This document shows, in pieces, positions 23,704 through 35,329 of a stretch of 64,000 nucleotides of DNA. How positions within the stretch are numbered: the stretch's first letter is position 1; every line of letters starts with the position of its first letter. Under the pieces are notes generated by a model. That model saw nothing but the letters and a program-made list of their open reading frames with translations. It was not told the origin of the DNA and searched no databases. Position numbers and translations under genes: made by a program. The stretch lies in the NCBI GenBank assembly GCA_963555705.1, contig OY743174.1, forward strand, positions 25,609,608-25,673,607. The letters are read 5' to 3'. This DNA comes from Ligustrum vulgare. Its lineage: Eukaryota > Streptophyta > Magnoliopsida > Lamiales > Oleaceae.

Positions 23704-24110
23704 GCAATACCTCTATTCAGGAACTGTTCTAGAATCCTATAAGTGGCAAACAATCATTTATTTGTATAGACACTGCATCTTCTAATTGTGGTGAATGCTC
23801 ATTTCCTAAATTCACATTGTTCTCTCTTGGATCATATGCATCCACAATTACACACAAGGCAACTTGTGTGTGCACAGAAATGTACCACTTTAAATCATCA
23901 TCTACTACATCAACTGACGGTATATTCATGTTTGGAACTTTGAGTTTCAATTGGATTCAAAATTTTGGTCTATCAACATTGAGCTTCTCAGAAAGTAAAT
24001 TGAGAAGCTCTTCGTATCTAATGTCACTTCGAATAACAATGGACGTTGTCCAGTTGTCAAGCTACATCCAATTGTCTTAAGAAAAGTACCACCGTGTGGG
24101 ACGACAAATC
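23704..24110 (-). pseudogene. MuDR-type transposase, upstream N-terminal part
   Basis: On the minus strand IVIRSDIRYEELLNLLSEKL and NVDRPKF are followed by a stop, then IQLKLKVPNMNIPSVDV, DDDLKWYI, and VALCVIVDAYD. This is the PB1-like start (T/RYEEL … IP-V-DD-D-L-W/F-I) found ahead of the MuDR domain in plant MURA-type transposases. It joins logically to 22245-21966 once the LTR-like insertion is removed. Confidence 0.6.
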
Positions 24111-24370
24111 TCATTATATCTCTCACACCTGGATGCTAGCAACAATAATATAATGAGCTTACACAAGATAAGCCAACACAAACATGATATCTATAAGAAT
24201 GCGTTTGAAATGAAACATTTACTAGTTCATTACCGAAAGTTTCGACATTTTGAAATTGTCCAGACCAACATTCTAAATATCATTCTCAATATTTTAAATG
24301 TCTAGAACGATGTATATGGATTCACTCAACACTTGCATTTATCATCTTCTTCAACCACCACTTTTAGAAC

Positions 24371-25041
24371 TGTTGACCAAAAAATCCGACTGGACCTTGG
24401 ACCAACATGTCTCAGCTCCTCCCTCTTGAACACGTGGATCTTCTGCACACTGTGACAAACAATCAGCTTGCAAAGGGGGCCGAGGTGGCTCCCGTTTGCA
24501 CTCCAATGCCAAAGTCAGCGGCCATATTCGACAGATATAATTTGAGTGCGGGAAATATAAGTGTGTAAAAGAGAGAAAAGGGGGTGAGAGAAATATATAT
24601 TGATAAAAGTATTAAATTGCTAACCCCTTTCTTGGAGACAATCGTGCTCCATTTATAGAGGAACTTCTTGTATCGGATCATGACACGTGACATACTTTAC
24701 ACTTTTCTTCACCCTAGCTCTTGGAGGTGACAACCTTGCTTTTTGACCGTAATCATTGCTACATTTCGTAGGGGATGGGAGCCTGTCACATCTTGGTAAA
24801 GGCAGTGTCACATCTCTGACTCCATCTCTCTTCTGGTCAACGCCATAAAGCACCCCGGCTGAGTATAAAGCACATCGGCCAGATGTAAATCAGGTCGACT
24901 AAAGAGGTTTGCTTGATGTACCACCCCGACATTTGACCTAAGGTGATAGTTTAGACCTTAACCATGGGTCAAGGTCCATTGGGTCTTAGTTGGGCCCTTG
25001 CTAGTGGATTACTCTACCTCTCTTTGGGCTTGAATTCAACA
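24371..25041 (-). repeat. 3' LTR of the Tat-type element
   Basis: 671 bp, about 24 differences (3.6%) from the other LTR by hand count. The minus strand has TCTATAAATGG (about 24650-24660), the LTR TATA box. Confidence 0.92.
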
Positions 25042-25496
25042 CTAGTCCCTCAAATCCGAAGCGATCATTCATGGACGTGTAGGATTTGTTGTACGCCCGA
25101 GGCACTAGCTTTGTTATGGTGGCTTTCATATGATGCCACAGACCTGCTGCCTAGGACGACCTTCCTTATTGGAGGTTTGGATTTGGTGAGAAGCCGACCT
25201 CCTACTTCGGGTTTTCTCCCCTGAGGGAAGGTTTGGGACGCACTAGCGCGTATCTTAGGCGGCTTATTTAATGAAAAAGAAAGGGGGGCTATTGTCGTTG
25301 GTTCCCAAGAAATATATATATCAAAGGTGATGGGAGTGGCATTTCGCAGCGCGTGGTACTCACTGTGGTAACTGAACGGTTTTGTCCCTCCCTTTGACGG
25401 CTGGCGCTTTGATTAGCTCATTCTCCAAGAAGCATGGGTTAATCACATTAATTACACGGCTCACGAAAATCAAGGAATCCAGATCATTGGGATCTC

Positions 25497-25503
25497 TATA
25501 AAT
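25497..25503 (+). promoter_or_regulatory. TATA box for the antisense gene
   Basis: TATAAAT on the plus strand lies about 50 bp upstream of the first open frame of the antisense gene (25549). It is followed by a pyrimidine-rich stretch. It lies outside the LTR, so the antisense gene seems to have its own internal promoter. Confidence 0.5.
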
Positions 25504-25548
25504 CCTCCTTCATTTTATTATTTCCCCTTTACCATTTTCTAAGAGTCT

Positions 25549-27193
25549 TTGCAGCAATACTCTGGCGAAAGCTTGTACCGTTTTTCTCTTTCCTGCGAGT
25601 TCCGAGTCTTCTCTACAAGGGTTTTCTACCCAGCATCCGCCCTTAACGTTCCACAGTTTTTACCGGTGAGTTCTTCATTCCCAGTGCACAGTTTCAAGAA
25701 TTCGTCATCTGAAGGTAAACCACTTGGTCTCTGTATATGCGAGACTCTTATATTTTTAGTTTCTCATTGTGGGTTTGAAAGTTTTGTTTTTGCACCTTGT
25801 TTTTCTTTTGTTGAGTCTGACCCACCTTTAAAACAAAAGAAAAAAATGGAAAGAGTTGGGGGAACGGGTTCACAGGAAATGTTAGCAATGGCGGTTCCCG
25901 TCAGAGGTTTCTGCCCCATCTCTTTATCGATTTTTAGTTCACGCTTCTTTAGGGAGCAGATTAAGAGAAGAAATAAGAAAACCAGTGGCATAATTTATTT
26001 GAGTGATTCTAACGGCGAAGAAGAGAGAAACCAGAACTACATGGCCCATCTGTCATCTGAAGAGGAATCTGCGCTAAGAGAACTCCGATGCAAACGTGAT
26101 AGAGACATGGGGAGAGAGGGAGCAACGGGTTCTTCTTCTAGCCTACAGGATCTTGATTTGGGCACCAGGGCCCCTTTCCGGGCGCATAGAGAGGAGTTGG
26201 GGCTCTCAGAGGAGGAGATAGCCCAGGTCGAAGGTTGGGTGGACCTGGTAAACAAAATATCGGGATATCATGTGGACCCTGACCTGAACCTAGATTTGTG
26301 GGAGAGCAGCGAAGTTAATACTGAAATCCGAGGAGTTGATTTGGATGGGGCCTCGGTGAAGTTCAGGATGCCAGAAGGGGTCCGTTTAGTGCATCCTATG
26401 CCTTCTTGCCGACCATGCAGTCCTCCTTCAGGCCAAGCGGCCATATGTTACGATGCTCTGTCATGAGGTATGAGGTTACCTCTGCACCCCTTCTTCAAGG
26501 CCTTGCTTAAGAGCTATAACTTGTGCCCCTACCAGTTGGCACCTAACTTCTGAACACAGGCCGTGGGCACTTGGTTAGTGTGGCAAGAGGTCAACCCTAA
26601 CCATCCTATCTTACTACACATTATTCATACTTTGTACACTCTGAAGAAGTCAATGAGAAGGGAGAGGGACGTGAGGGCAGATGTGAAAGACTGGTATTAT
26701 TTGTCTCCTAGAGGCTCATATCCTCCCGTCATTACTGGCCAACCTACCTCTATAAAGAACTGGAGGAACCAGTGGTTCTGGGTTGCCGGGGAGTGGCAGA
26801 GTTCTCCTGTAGACCCTAGTCCAGAAATTACAGTTCCCCGAACTCTTTCCATACCTAGTGAGTCTTGCACTTGTTTTAGAGTCTTTAAGTGTCACGCGTC
26901 TTTTGCTCTTTTAATTCCCATTTACTTTTCTTGGCTACTTACTAACATGTCATCGGTTTATGGCAGGGGATACTTTTGCTCGCCTCCTCCCCGACGCAAA
27001 CCTAGAGGCAGTGAGGCGTTTGTTTGCTTACAAGGGTAGCTTCCAAGGGGTCACCCAACAAAACAAGCTGTTTGTTAAACACGGTCTTATGCGAGCCATG
27101 AGTAAGTTCGCTTCCCTATTACTGTTTTATCTTATGCTTTTTCTGTTCGTAGCCTCATTTTCCTCTTTCTTGCTAGGTTCCAAGGAATTTTAG
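25549..27193 (+). pseudogene. antisense gene of Tat element, 5' exons
   Basis: An open frame (25549-26466) encodes a Ser/Glu-rich N-terminus, then LSEEEIAQVEGWVDLVNKI and a region typical of plant-transposon extra ORFs. The frame then changes: GMRLPLHPFFKALLKSYNL-CPYQLAPNF, then a TGA where related proteins have Trp. It continues as AVGTWLVWQEVNPNHPILL to DWYYLSPRG and NWRNQWFWVAGEW. Two GT-AG introns are likely: about 26858-26987, ending in TTTATGGCAG, and about 27100-27177, ending in TTGCTAG. Between them lies FARLLPDANLEAVRRLFAY. Extra antisense ORFs between pol and 3' LTR are known in Tat relatives; their function is unknown. The frame break and stop suggest this copy is damaged. Confidence 0.6.
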
Positions 27194-27214
27194 AAGATCT
27201 CCTTAAAGGGTCTC

Positions 27215-28584
27215 ATGGCTAAGAAGACCCCCCCTGCTCTGCGCCACGGCAGCGAGATTGAAAGAAGGCAGAAAGCGGTTTTGGCCAACCTGCAAGTTGG
27301 GGTGGCAAAGGAAGTGTCTGAGAAGTCTACTGCCCAACTTCAGGGCCCTCTTCCAGCTCTACTGCCACCGCCCACTCTGATCCTGAAAGAGGCATTGCCA
27401 AAGGGAAGGGGAAAAGGTCGGATAGAGGCGGATCCAAGAGGGGCAGGGAGACTAAGGATGCCTCAGTGCCACCTTCCTTGTCCGAGGACATATCTGAGCA
27501 TACACCTGAGGAGGAGCCCGCCCCCTTGAAGAGGCTCAGAAGAGGTAAAGGGAAGGATTCCACTTCCGCACCTCTGCCACCAATGATAGAAGACTTGGAG
27601 GACGAGCCATCTGTATCCATTCCAGGATTGGCTTATGAAGTGATACCTGAGGGGGCAGAAGAGCTGAAGCATATTAAAACCAGCATCCTCCCTAGAGATG
27701 TCACTTTCAGCCCTTCATTGTTTGACTCCCTCAATTCTCCTCCAGCCCGGGCTGCATTTATCACTGAGCAATTTTGGACGGAGGGTTGGTCCGCCTTCTT
27801 CTCTAGCATTAGTCCGTCCCGGAAGCTGCTCGCCGCCAAGGCCATGAATGCCAGGGCGTTGGCCCTTATTGACGAGGTGGAATCGTCCGTGGAGGAGACG
27901 CAGAGGGACAAGAAAAATGCTAAGACTGCTCTCCGGCATGCGCACAATATGCTCAAGGAGATCAATGACCTCAAGGCTCAACTATCCATAGCCCGTAAAT
28001 CTTCCTCAGAAGAGAGGGCTAATGCGAAGCGCCTCCAGGAGGACAATGACAAACTGAGGCATGACCTCCAGGCCTCTGAGTCAGACGTGGCGGTCTTGTG
28101 CAAGAAACTGGATGATTCCAACCGTGCACAGTCTATCGCCTCTGAGGCCCTGGCCACCGCTAATGCATCCAAGTTGAAGCTGGAAGCTAAGGTGGCAACA
28201 GTCAGTGAAAAACTGGGGAGGGAGCTGGAGGCTAAAGCGAAGGCGGAGCAGGATCTTGCCTCTTTGGAGAAGCATATGCAAACGAGGATCACTGAAGTTC
28301 TGGAGCAGACTGTCACGACACAGGTGGAGAATGTTTTAAATACCAGAGTGTCGGAGGCTGTCCAGAACTTCAAAGACACCTCTGAAGAGACCCCTGAGTA
28401 CGAGGCTATGCAGCGGATTTTTGGGAACTTAGGGGCCAGGATGGCTTTGGGGGACGTGAGGGAAGCCTTTCCGACTTTGGACCTGTCCTCCATCGAAGCA
28501 TTATACCCCTGGCCTCAAGATGCTCCTGCGGATCCTTTAGATGCATCCGGAAAGGCCTCTCCAGAAGACGTCCCTCCACAATGA
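27215..28584 (+). CDS. antisense gene of Tat element, 3' coiled-coil part
   Basis: The long open frame 27466-28584 (372 codons) continues a frame visible from about 27340, after one apparent frameshift from the 27215 segment. It starts with a Pro/Glu/basic-rich linker (KRLRRGKGKD). Then come FITEQFWTEGWSAFFSS and a ~170-residue coiled coil dense in Leu/Ala/Glu/Lys (about residues 135-285), ending in an acidic/Pro tail (…SSIEALYPWPQDAPADP). No enzymatic motif is visible. It runs opposite to gag-pol and converges on the integrase end, with ~1.1 kb between the stops. A DNA-organising or structural role is conceivable but unproven. The intact frame contrasts with the badly broken gag-pol. Confidence 0.65.
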
Positions 28585-29711
28585 TCCTCTTCTATCTTTG
28601 CCTTATTGTTAGTTAGTTAGTTTTTTTTTTTTTTGCGTCAATGGCGCTTTGTACTGCAAATGTAATATTTCAAGTTGTAAATGCCTTGATTTTATGAATG
28701 AAATGACTTATTCATATTGTTTTAAGCTTCGTACTATTTAAGCTTGGATGTTTCCAAACGCGGATGCCTTTGTAATTGTAAATTTCTTGTATGATGACGT
28801 AAAATGCACTTGAATTGTATGATAAGATGTGCGCTCTAGTCCCCCAGACCTAACATAGTTAATGTATCCATGTTTGCTAATTAGATCTGATTCTGACCAA
28901 CTTTTGAGCAATTTTACCTTAAAACTCTGTAACACCTACATTTACAACTTTGTATGAACTCCTGTTAATGGCGTGAACGTTTTCAATCCATACACGGTGG
29001 TCGTAGTGTAAGTTCATAGGAGTCCTTCATTTTTAACAAAGCTCGCGTCTGGCAGAGGCATGTGGTTTTGTAACCAAGATAATATGGGAACTTTTGTGTT
29101 TATCCTTTATGCTTGACTACATAGTACTTATTACACATACGTCTTGCGAATGCTTTGTCTACGTGTATTTATGAAAGTATCAACAATTTTGCGGAAACAT
29201 TTAATACTTCGCACGAGAGAGCGCTCCGTATGTATGAACTAACTTAACGCACCAAGAATTTTGGTTTATATGACAATATATGGTTAAATTTGAATGTTTC
29301 CAAACGCAAATGTCTTTTCAACCGTGTTACATGAGTACAGTCCCTTAGATCTGAGTGGTTTGAGGCATTTATGTTTACCAGTTAGATCTGATTTTGACAA
29401 TCATTTGAACGTTTCTTAAATCACCTTTTGTAGGACCTATGCAAGCGAGCTTGTATGAACCCTTTTTTATGGTTCCAACACACTCAATTCTTACGTGGAG
29501 GTCGCAGTGTGGGCTGATAAAAGTCCCTCGCTTTTTTAGCACCTTCTGTGCATGGCGGAGACCCGTGGTTTTGTAATCAAAATAGTTTAGGAACTTGCGT
29601 TCATCCATTATGTTTATCTAATTTTAAAAATTGGCATACTTTTCAACGTAGCCCACCCATGATTTTATGAAATCATATGATAATGCTGCGATCATAGAGG
29701 AGGAATTCGGT
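28585..29711. repeat. spacer between converging ORFs with a duplicated ~400-bp segment
   Basis: Two diverged direct copies (about 28741-29115 and 29289-29613) share TTGTTTCCAAACGC-like, TTAGATCTGATTTTGAC-like and GTGGTTTTGTAA-CAA-ATA phrases in the same order. No coding region was recognised. It probably contains 3' ends for both transcripts (AATGAAATGA-type signal near 28697). Confidence 0.6.
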
Positions 29712-31007
29712 TTATTGAAAATAACGGCGAAGGTGATCCGTGTTCCAAGGATTACATAGAGGTACCCCAGATAAGTCCTCAATCATGTACGTTCCAGGTA
29801 CCACCTCGGCAAAGACCTTGTAAGGGCCTTCCCAGTTAGGACCTAGAGTCCCTACTCCTGGTTCCTGTGTCGAAGGAAGAACCTTTTTGAGGACCAAGTC
29901 CCCAACATTAAAGCGTCGAATCTTCACTTTTTTGTTGTAGTATTGAGCCATCTTTTTCTGGTACCTGGCCATCACCACTTGGGAATCGCTCCGTTTTTCC
30001 ATGAGGAAATCTAAACCGGCCCTTTGTGATTCTTCATTTCTCACTTCGTCGTAATGGATTTGACGAAGCGAAGGGATCCCAATTTCAACGGGACATACCG
30101 CCTCGGCTCCATATGCCAATGAGAATGGTGTTTCGCCGGTAGCGGTGTGCGAGGTGGTTCGAAGTGCCCATAGCACTCGTGGGAGTTCATCTACCCATGC
30201 GCCCTTTTTGAATTCCAATTTCCTTTTCAGGGTATTCTTTATGGTCTTATTCACAGCTTCAACCTGTCCGTTAGCCTGTGGGTGATGTGGAGATGAGAAC
30301 GGTTTTCTAATTCCCAAATCGTCGCACAACTCATCTATACTTCTGTTTTTAAACTGTTTAGCATTGTCAGTAACCAGCGAGTGGGGTATTCCAAACCGAC
30401 ATATGACATTCTTCCAAATGAACTTGGTGGTGTTGGCCTCGGTGATTCTCATCAGTTGTTCTGCTTCGACCCACTTGGTGAAGTAGTCAATTGCCACTAT
30501 CGCAAAGCAATTATTACCTGCACCCCTAGGCATAGGACCGATAATATCAACCCCCCACTTTGCAAAAGGCCAAGGGCTAGTCACCACAGTTAGCTTGTGA
30601 TACGGCTGATGTGGTATGGTTGCGTGTCTTTGGCATTTATCGCACTTGCGCACGAAGTCATGGGAGTCCTTTAGCATAGTGGGCCAAAAATATCCCTGTT
30701 TGAGGGCTTTTCGAGCTAGCAATAACGCTCCGGCATGGTTGCCACATATGCCCTCATAGATTTCTCTCATTACATACCTTCCTTCCTCTGGCCCCACACA
30801 CCTTAGTAACAAGGAGGTGTAACTCCGTTTATAAAGTAGGTCATCCAAGAGCACGAAATTCGCAGCATATTTTTGCAATTTTCGAGCTGCCTCTGGCTCG
30901 TTTGGCACTATTTGGTGCTTCAAATATACGATCAGGGGATTCATCCAGGATCCCTTTTCTTCTACTGCCAAAATCTCTGGTCCTGGCTCAATATAAGAAG
31001 TCAACAT
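29712..31007 (-). pseudogene. integrase region of Tat-type pol
   Basis: 431 open codons. The zinc-binding region has GNHAG and CDKCQRHA, but where relatives read E-I/V-H-E-G this copy has REIYEG, so the first His of HHCC appears to be Tyr. The catalytic triad is present: WGVDIIGPMP (D), LVTDNAKQF (D) and GQVEAVNKTI (E). The C-terminal domain ends VPLCNPWNTDHLRRYFQ, with no chromodomain, as in Tat elements. The start is not a true protein start; the frame is entered from the RNase H region after stops near 31010-31028. It would insert the element's cDNA into the chromosome; this copy is unlikely to be active. Confidence 0.88.
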
Positions 31008-31028
31008 GCGCCACTATGGACTTAATCT

Positions 31029-31658
31029 TCAGAGCTTTTCAAGTCTTAGCCCAGCTAATAACGCCTCGTACTCAGCAACATTGTTTGAGGCTTTGAATTC
31101 AAAGCGGACTTCACTATGTAGTTTAAACCCCTCTAAGCTTCTTAGCAATATTCCCGCACCGGATCGTCCCTCATCCGAGGACCCATCAACAAACAATTTC
31201 CACTCTCGTCTATCATCTGTGTTATCAACCATCTCGACCTCTGGTGGATGTGTGAATTCGACTACGAAGTCAGCCAACGCTTGACCCTTTACAGCGGTCC
31301 GAGGCGCATAATGTAGGTCGAACTGGCTGATTTCTATTGCCCATTTCAGTAACCTCCCAGATACGTCTGGTTTTTGCAACACTTGTCTCATGGGAAAGTT
31401 GGTGAGCACGCGTATGGAGTGTGCCTGAAAGTAGGGACGAAGTTTGTGAGAGGCTGTGAGTAACGAGAGAGCAAGTTTCTCCATATCTGGGTAGCGTGTC
31501 TCGACATCCAGCATGGATTTGCTCACATAATATACTAGGGACTGATTCCCATCCTCCTCTCTGACCAATACTGAGCTAATAGCCTCTTTGGACACAGCCA
31601 AATACAGGTAGAGAGGCTCGCCAGCCTTTGGCTTCCATAGCAATGGGGGCCGTCCCAA
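31029..31658 (-). pseudogene. RNase H plus second (aRNH) RNase H of Tat-type pol
   Basis: The first part (LYLYLAVSKEAISSVLVREE … VYYVSKSMLDVETRYPDMEKLAL … RVLTNFPMRQVL) is the RNase H domain following reverse transcriptase. The second (WKLFVDGSSDEGRSGAGILL … ASNNVAEYEALLAGL) starts an archaeal/plant-type RNase H. A dual RNase H is a known hallmark of the Tat/Ogre group. The second domain stops at LEKL and the integrase frame resumes only ~20 bases later. The usual later catalytic segment (SDSQLV … ADALSKLAS) is missing, which points to an internal deletion of roughly 200-250 bp. Confidence 0.82.
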
Positions 31659-31686
31659 AGATGCTTTCAGGTCGGAGAAAGCCTGC

Positions 31687-32384
31687 TCACATTCCGATTC
31701 CCCTCTTATTCACCATGAATCCAAGAAATTTTCCAGATGCCACCCCAAATGCACACTTCGCTGGGTTGAGCTTCATTCGATATTTCCTCAGAACATCGAA
31801 GGCCTCTGACAAATGGAGCATATGATCCGCGGCGACCATGCTTTTGACCAGCATGTCATCGACATACACCTCCATGGTGCTTCCTAATTGTTCTGAAAAC
31901 ATGCGATTTACCAGCCTCTAATAGGTAGCTCCCGCATTTTTCAAGCCGAATGGAATAGCTTTGTAGCAATAGAGTCCTCTATCTGTTATAAATGAAGTAT
32001 GCTCCTCGTCCGATTCACACATGGGGATCTGATTGTACCCGGAGTAGGCATCCATGAAGCTCAGCAGTTCATGCCCTGCTGTGGAGTCAACCAACTGATC
32101 AATCCGGGGCAGTGGAAAACTGTCTTTTGGACATGCCTGGTTCAAGTTTTAAAAATCAATACATACCCTCAGTTTTCCATTGCATTTTGGTACCAAAACA
32201 GGGTTTGATACCCACTTCGGGTAGCGGGACTCTCTGATGAAGCCATTTTCAATAGCTTCATGACCTCGTCTTTCAAGGCCTCATACTTGTCGAAACTCAT
32301 AGGACTTCTCTTTTGCCTATGCCCAGGGCTTCGGGGATCAATCTGGAGTCTGTAACAGGCCTCTTTAGGATCGATCTCAACCAT
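31687..32384 (-). pseudogene. reverse transcriptase region of Tat-type pol
   Basis: Three frame-broken pieces in order: 32384-32169 (DPRSPGHRQKRSPMS, Y-E-A-L-K-D-E-V), 32145-31918 (LPRIDQLVDSTAGHELLSF-MDAYSGYNQI … KAIPFGLKNAGATY) and 31902-31687 (EVYVDDMLVKS … KLNPAKCAFGV … FLGFMVNKRGI). FMDAYSGYNQI and YVDDM carry the catalytic aspartates. Stops separate the pieces (for example TAG before the 31902 segment), so the enzyme is not made. Confidence 0.9.
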
Positions 32385-32396
32385 GTCACCATGCTT

Positions 32397-33717
32397 CTAT
32401 GCGAATACATCGAGATTTTCAAGTAAGAAGCTCTTCAATTGATTTTTGTATTCAATTGGTGAATCCAATCCGATCTGCAATTCCTTGATTGGATCAAACG
32501 GGTCTACACCGAAGCATTCTAGCCTTTTGGCCGGGGTAGAGCAATTGTCTCCTGCCATTCTTGGGTCTAGATCTTCCAAATCTTCTTCTAGTGTCATCGT
32601 GACGTCCTTATTTCCAGAAGGCTCTTCACCCAATCTTTCAGGGTCTGGAGCAGCCTCGGCCATGGCTACATCACTAATCATGTTCAAGGTTCGATCTTGA
32701 AACTTTCGGATTGCGTTCGTGTAACAGGCCCGCGACTCAATTTGGCTCCCCCTTACAGTTGCAACGCCATGCTCTATGGGGAACTTCATGCAAATGTATT
32801 TTGTATGCGTTACAGCCCCCAAGTCAATGAGGTCTGGCCTCCCAATTGAACCATGATAGGAGGAGATTTTGTCCACCACCAGAAATTCCATGGGGATTCT
32901 GAAAATAGTTGGTGCTTGCCCTAACTCAGTCATTAGGGTTATGGATCCTCTGGGGGTTATGTTGTCTCCCATGATCCATATATCGGATCCGGGACTGGAA
33001 TGAGTGGGGTACTGATCCCCATTTTGTCGAAAGTTACCCCGTAAATCACATTTACCGAGGCATCATCATCCGCGACAATCCATTCCGGGCCACCACTACC
33101 CTTATAACCAACGCATCATTGTGTGGGAAGTGTACTCCAATGGCATCGTCTTGGGTGAATGTGATAGATTCTGTCTGAGGCATCCCTACGGGATGTGAAT
33201 GGATATGGTAATTCATGTTGGCGGGCTGCTTGGCCTCTCTGATATACCTCTTTTGGGAGTTGTTTGTGCTCCCACCTAGGTGGGGGCCTCCCAGTATTGT
33301 ATCTATTTCACGGATAGGGAGGTCGGCCACAGGCATAGGTGGATCCCGTGTGTCTTTAGCATGCGCCGAGGCGGTATCCTGGCCCTTGTTCATGTCCCTT
33401 TGGCGATTGTCAATCCTTTCTTTAGTTGAGTTCTTCCATGGAGCTCTCCTGTCAGATCGATTGAACTTCGGGCCACCGGATTTTTGGGTTCTCCCCGTGT
33501 CGGGGGAGAAGTCACTTCCCCTTCTCCCCTGCGCCTTTTGGTCAGCTAACATGTGGATTTCCCTGCAATCCTCTGTTACGTGACCATAATATCTGTGGTA
33601 GGCGCAGTAAGCCCCAATCATGGGCTGTTTTCCACTTCGGCTACTTTCCATCCTTCCTTTAGCCGTGGGGGGATTCTGAGAAGGAGTATTGGAATGCAAG
33701 TGGGGGATAGCTTCCAT
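32397..33717 (-). pseudogene. gag C-terminus, zinc knuckle and protease region
   Basis: 33717-33052 has CAYHRYYGHVTEDC, the CCHC-like knuckle of Tat gag (C-x2-H-x4-G-H-x4-C). It then has a basic linker and the protease lead-in ITFTQDDAIGVHFPHNDALVI. A frameshift near 33050 moves to VADDDASVNVIYGVTF, where relatives read IDSGSSADILY, so the D-S-G active site looks altered to DDD. The second frame, 32972-32397, continues FLVVDKISSYHGSIGRPDL and KYICMKFPIEHG, ending in an acidic linker before reverse transcriptase. Processing of the polyprotein by this copy is unlikely. Confidence 0.78.
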
Positions 33718-35255
33718 GATTTCTGCTGCATAACTAGACCCTGTCCCCGGAAACGGACGCGGTGCAGTACCTCGGTTTCTGCTGACCCTATCCTTGTTTC
33801 CTCCTTTCTTGAGGTTTTCTTCATTGGAATACCCAAGGTTGTATCTCCGTTGGGGTGATTATCTCTGGCCCTAGCCATTTCTTCCGATACAATCTCCTCC
33901 TTCATCAGGTCTACCAGAGCATTGTAATCCCTTGGTTTCCTGCTCTGGACATCCCTTCAGAACATGCTGGTCATATCTAGCCCTCCTTTCAAAGCGGAAG
34001 ACATCTCCGCTTCTGTGATATTTTCACATCTCTTCAGTAAACCGAGCTAGGTAACTCTTCAGATATTCGTCCCATCCTTGCCTCAGATCCTGAAGGCGTT
34101 GGAGTGGGAGCTAGCCGGGCCTGGAGGAAACAAAGCCATTTTTAAAAGTCGTTTTCATATCTCTCCAACTGTGGATACTGGCAGGAGGGAGTTTTTTATA
34201 CCATCGTATGGCACTTCCCTCAAGGGTTAAAGCAAAGGCTTTACATTTCAGTGTCGGGGTGGCTTCGGCTATTTCCATGCTGGCGCGGTAATTTAACAGG
34301 TGATCGTCAGGGTCACATCGGCCAGAATACTTTGCTATTTCTGGCATTTCAAAGTCATGAGGCAAGGGGCATCTACGGAGGCCCTCTGTAAAGGGACTTA
34401 TTTCCTCTTCATCATCCAGCTCGTATGAGGGTAGTTCACTGTTCTCGTCGTGACCGGAATACATTGGATCATGGTATTGGTCATAGAGCGACGGAGCGTA
34501 CTCCTGCCTTTGTGGTGGCAAAACGCGGCCGTAGTTTGGCCTTTCGTGGGTTGGTAGCTCGTTGAGAGATTTTGTCCGAACTGCTTTGGCTCTTCTCTCC
34601 TGCCTATTCCTAGGCTCATGTGTTGGGGCCAACCTTTCTGTTCCCGATGTTGGTCCCTATGCATTTAACCCTGCGACAAGGCTTCTTCAGCACGTCGCTC
34701 CCGCCTATTTCTAGGCTCTGTTGCATTGTGCCGACCTGGATCCGATTGCCCCCGTCGCTGGTCCCTGAATAACCCTCCTATTCGGCTGAAGACACTGCCA
34801 GATTTTGCGGGAGAAGCCTCCCTATGTCTAGCTGGGAGTGGGTTTTGTTCCTCATGTGCTTCATGCTCCGGGCCTTCCTCGTAGAAGGGCACAAATTCCA
34901 CCTCAGCATACGCCTGTGGATCTTGGTAATAATACGAGGCAGTGGCCGCATCGGATGGTGAGTAATGTGGCTGTGGGTATTGCTGAGGCATCATGGGTTC
35001 GTTCATAACATACCCTCTGGCCATGTAGGCATTCATCGCAGCAGTATGTTCTATCTGCTGCTTCTGCATTTCCAGCATTTGGGCCGCCATGCGAGTCATG
35101 TCCCCCAACATGCGGCGATTGCGGTGCAGGCGTGGCGGGTTAGGTTGCGCCACTCCCTCATTGGCGTTCTCATGAGGTCCTTGAGGAACCTCCTCCTCGC
35201 TGCACTGGCCATTCCTACCCCTACGGGGGTTAACATCGCCATCGCTTTCGTTCAT
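33718..35255 (-). pseudogene. gag (capsid) region of Tat-type element
   Basis: The reading starts at 35255 (MNESDGDVNPRRGRNGQ) with a Gln/Met/Tyr-rich N-terminal region. A stop near 34665 shifts it to 34632-34111, which has the capsid core (LPHDFEMPEIAKYSGRCDPD, H-L-L-N-Y, KAFALTLEGSAIRWYKKLP). A TAG follows at about 34110, and further broken frames run to 33618 (MKEEIVSEEMAR). A basic motif occurs twice (EPRNRRERRAEEA and EPRNRQERRAKAV), suggesting an internal duplication. The nested Gypsy element lies upstream in the leader. Confidence 0.82.
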
Positions 35256-35329
35256 GTTTCAAAGAGATTTCTTGGTTTTAGTTTATCTTTCAAGTATAGA
35301 TGGACGTCTTTCTCAATGCTCCGAGCCTT

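Noticed and set aside
24964..25224. 86-codon plus-strand frame at the Tat 3' LTR edge
   Set aside because: It straddles the LTR boundary and its composition is not protein-like.
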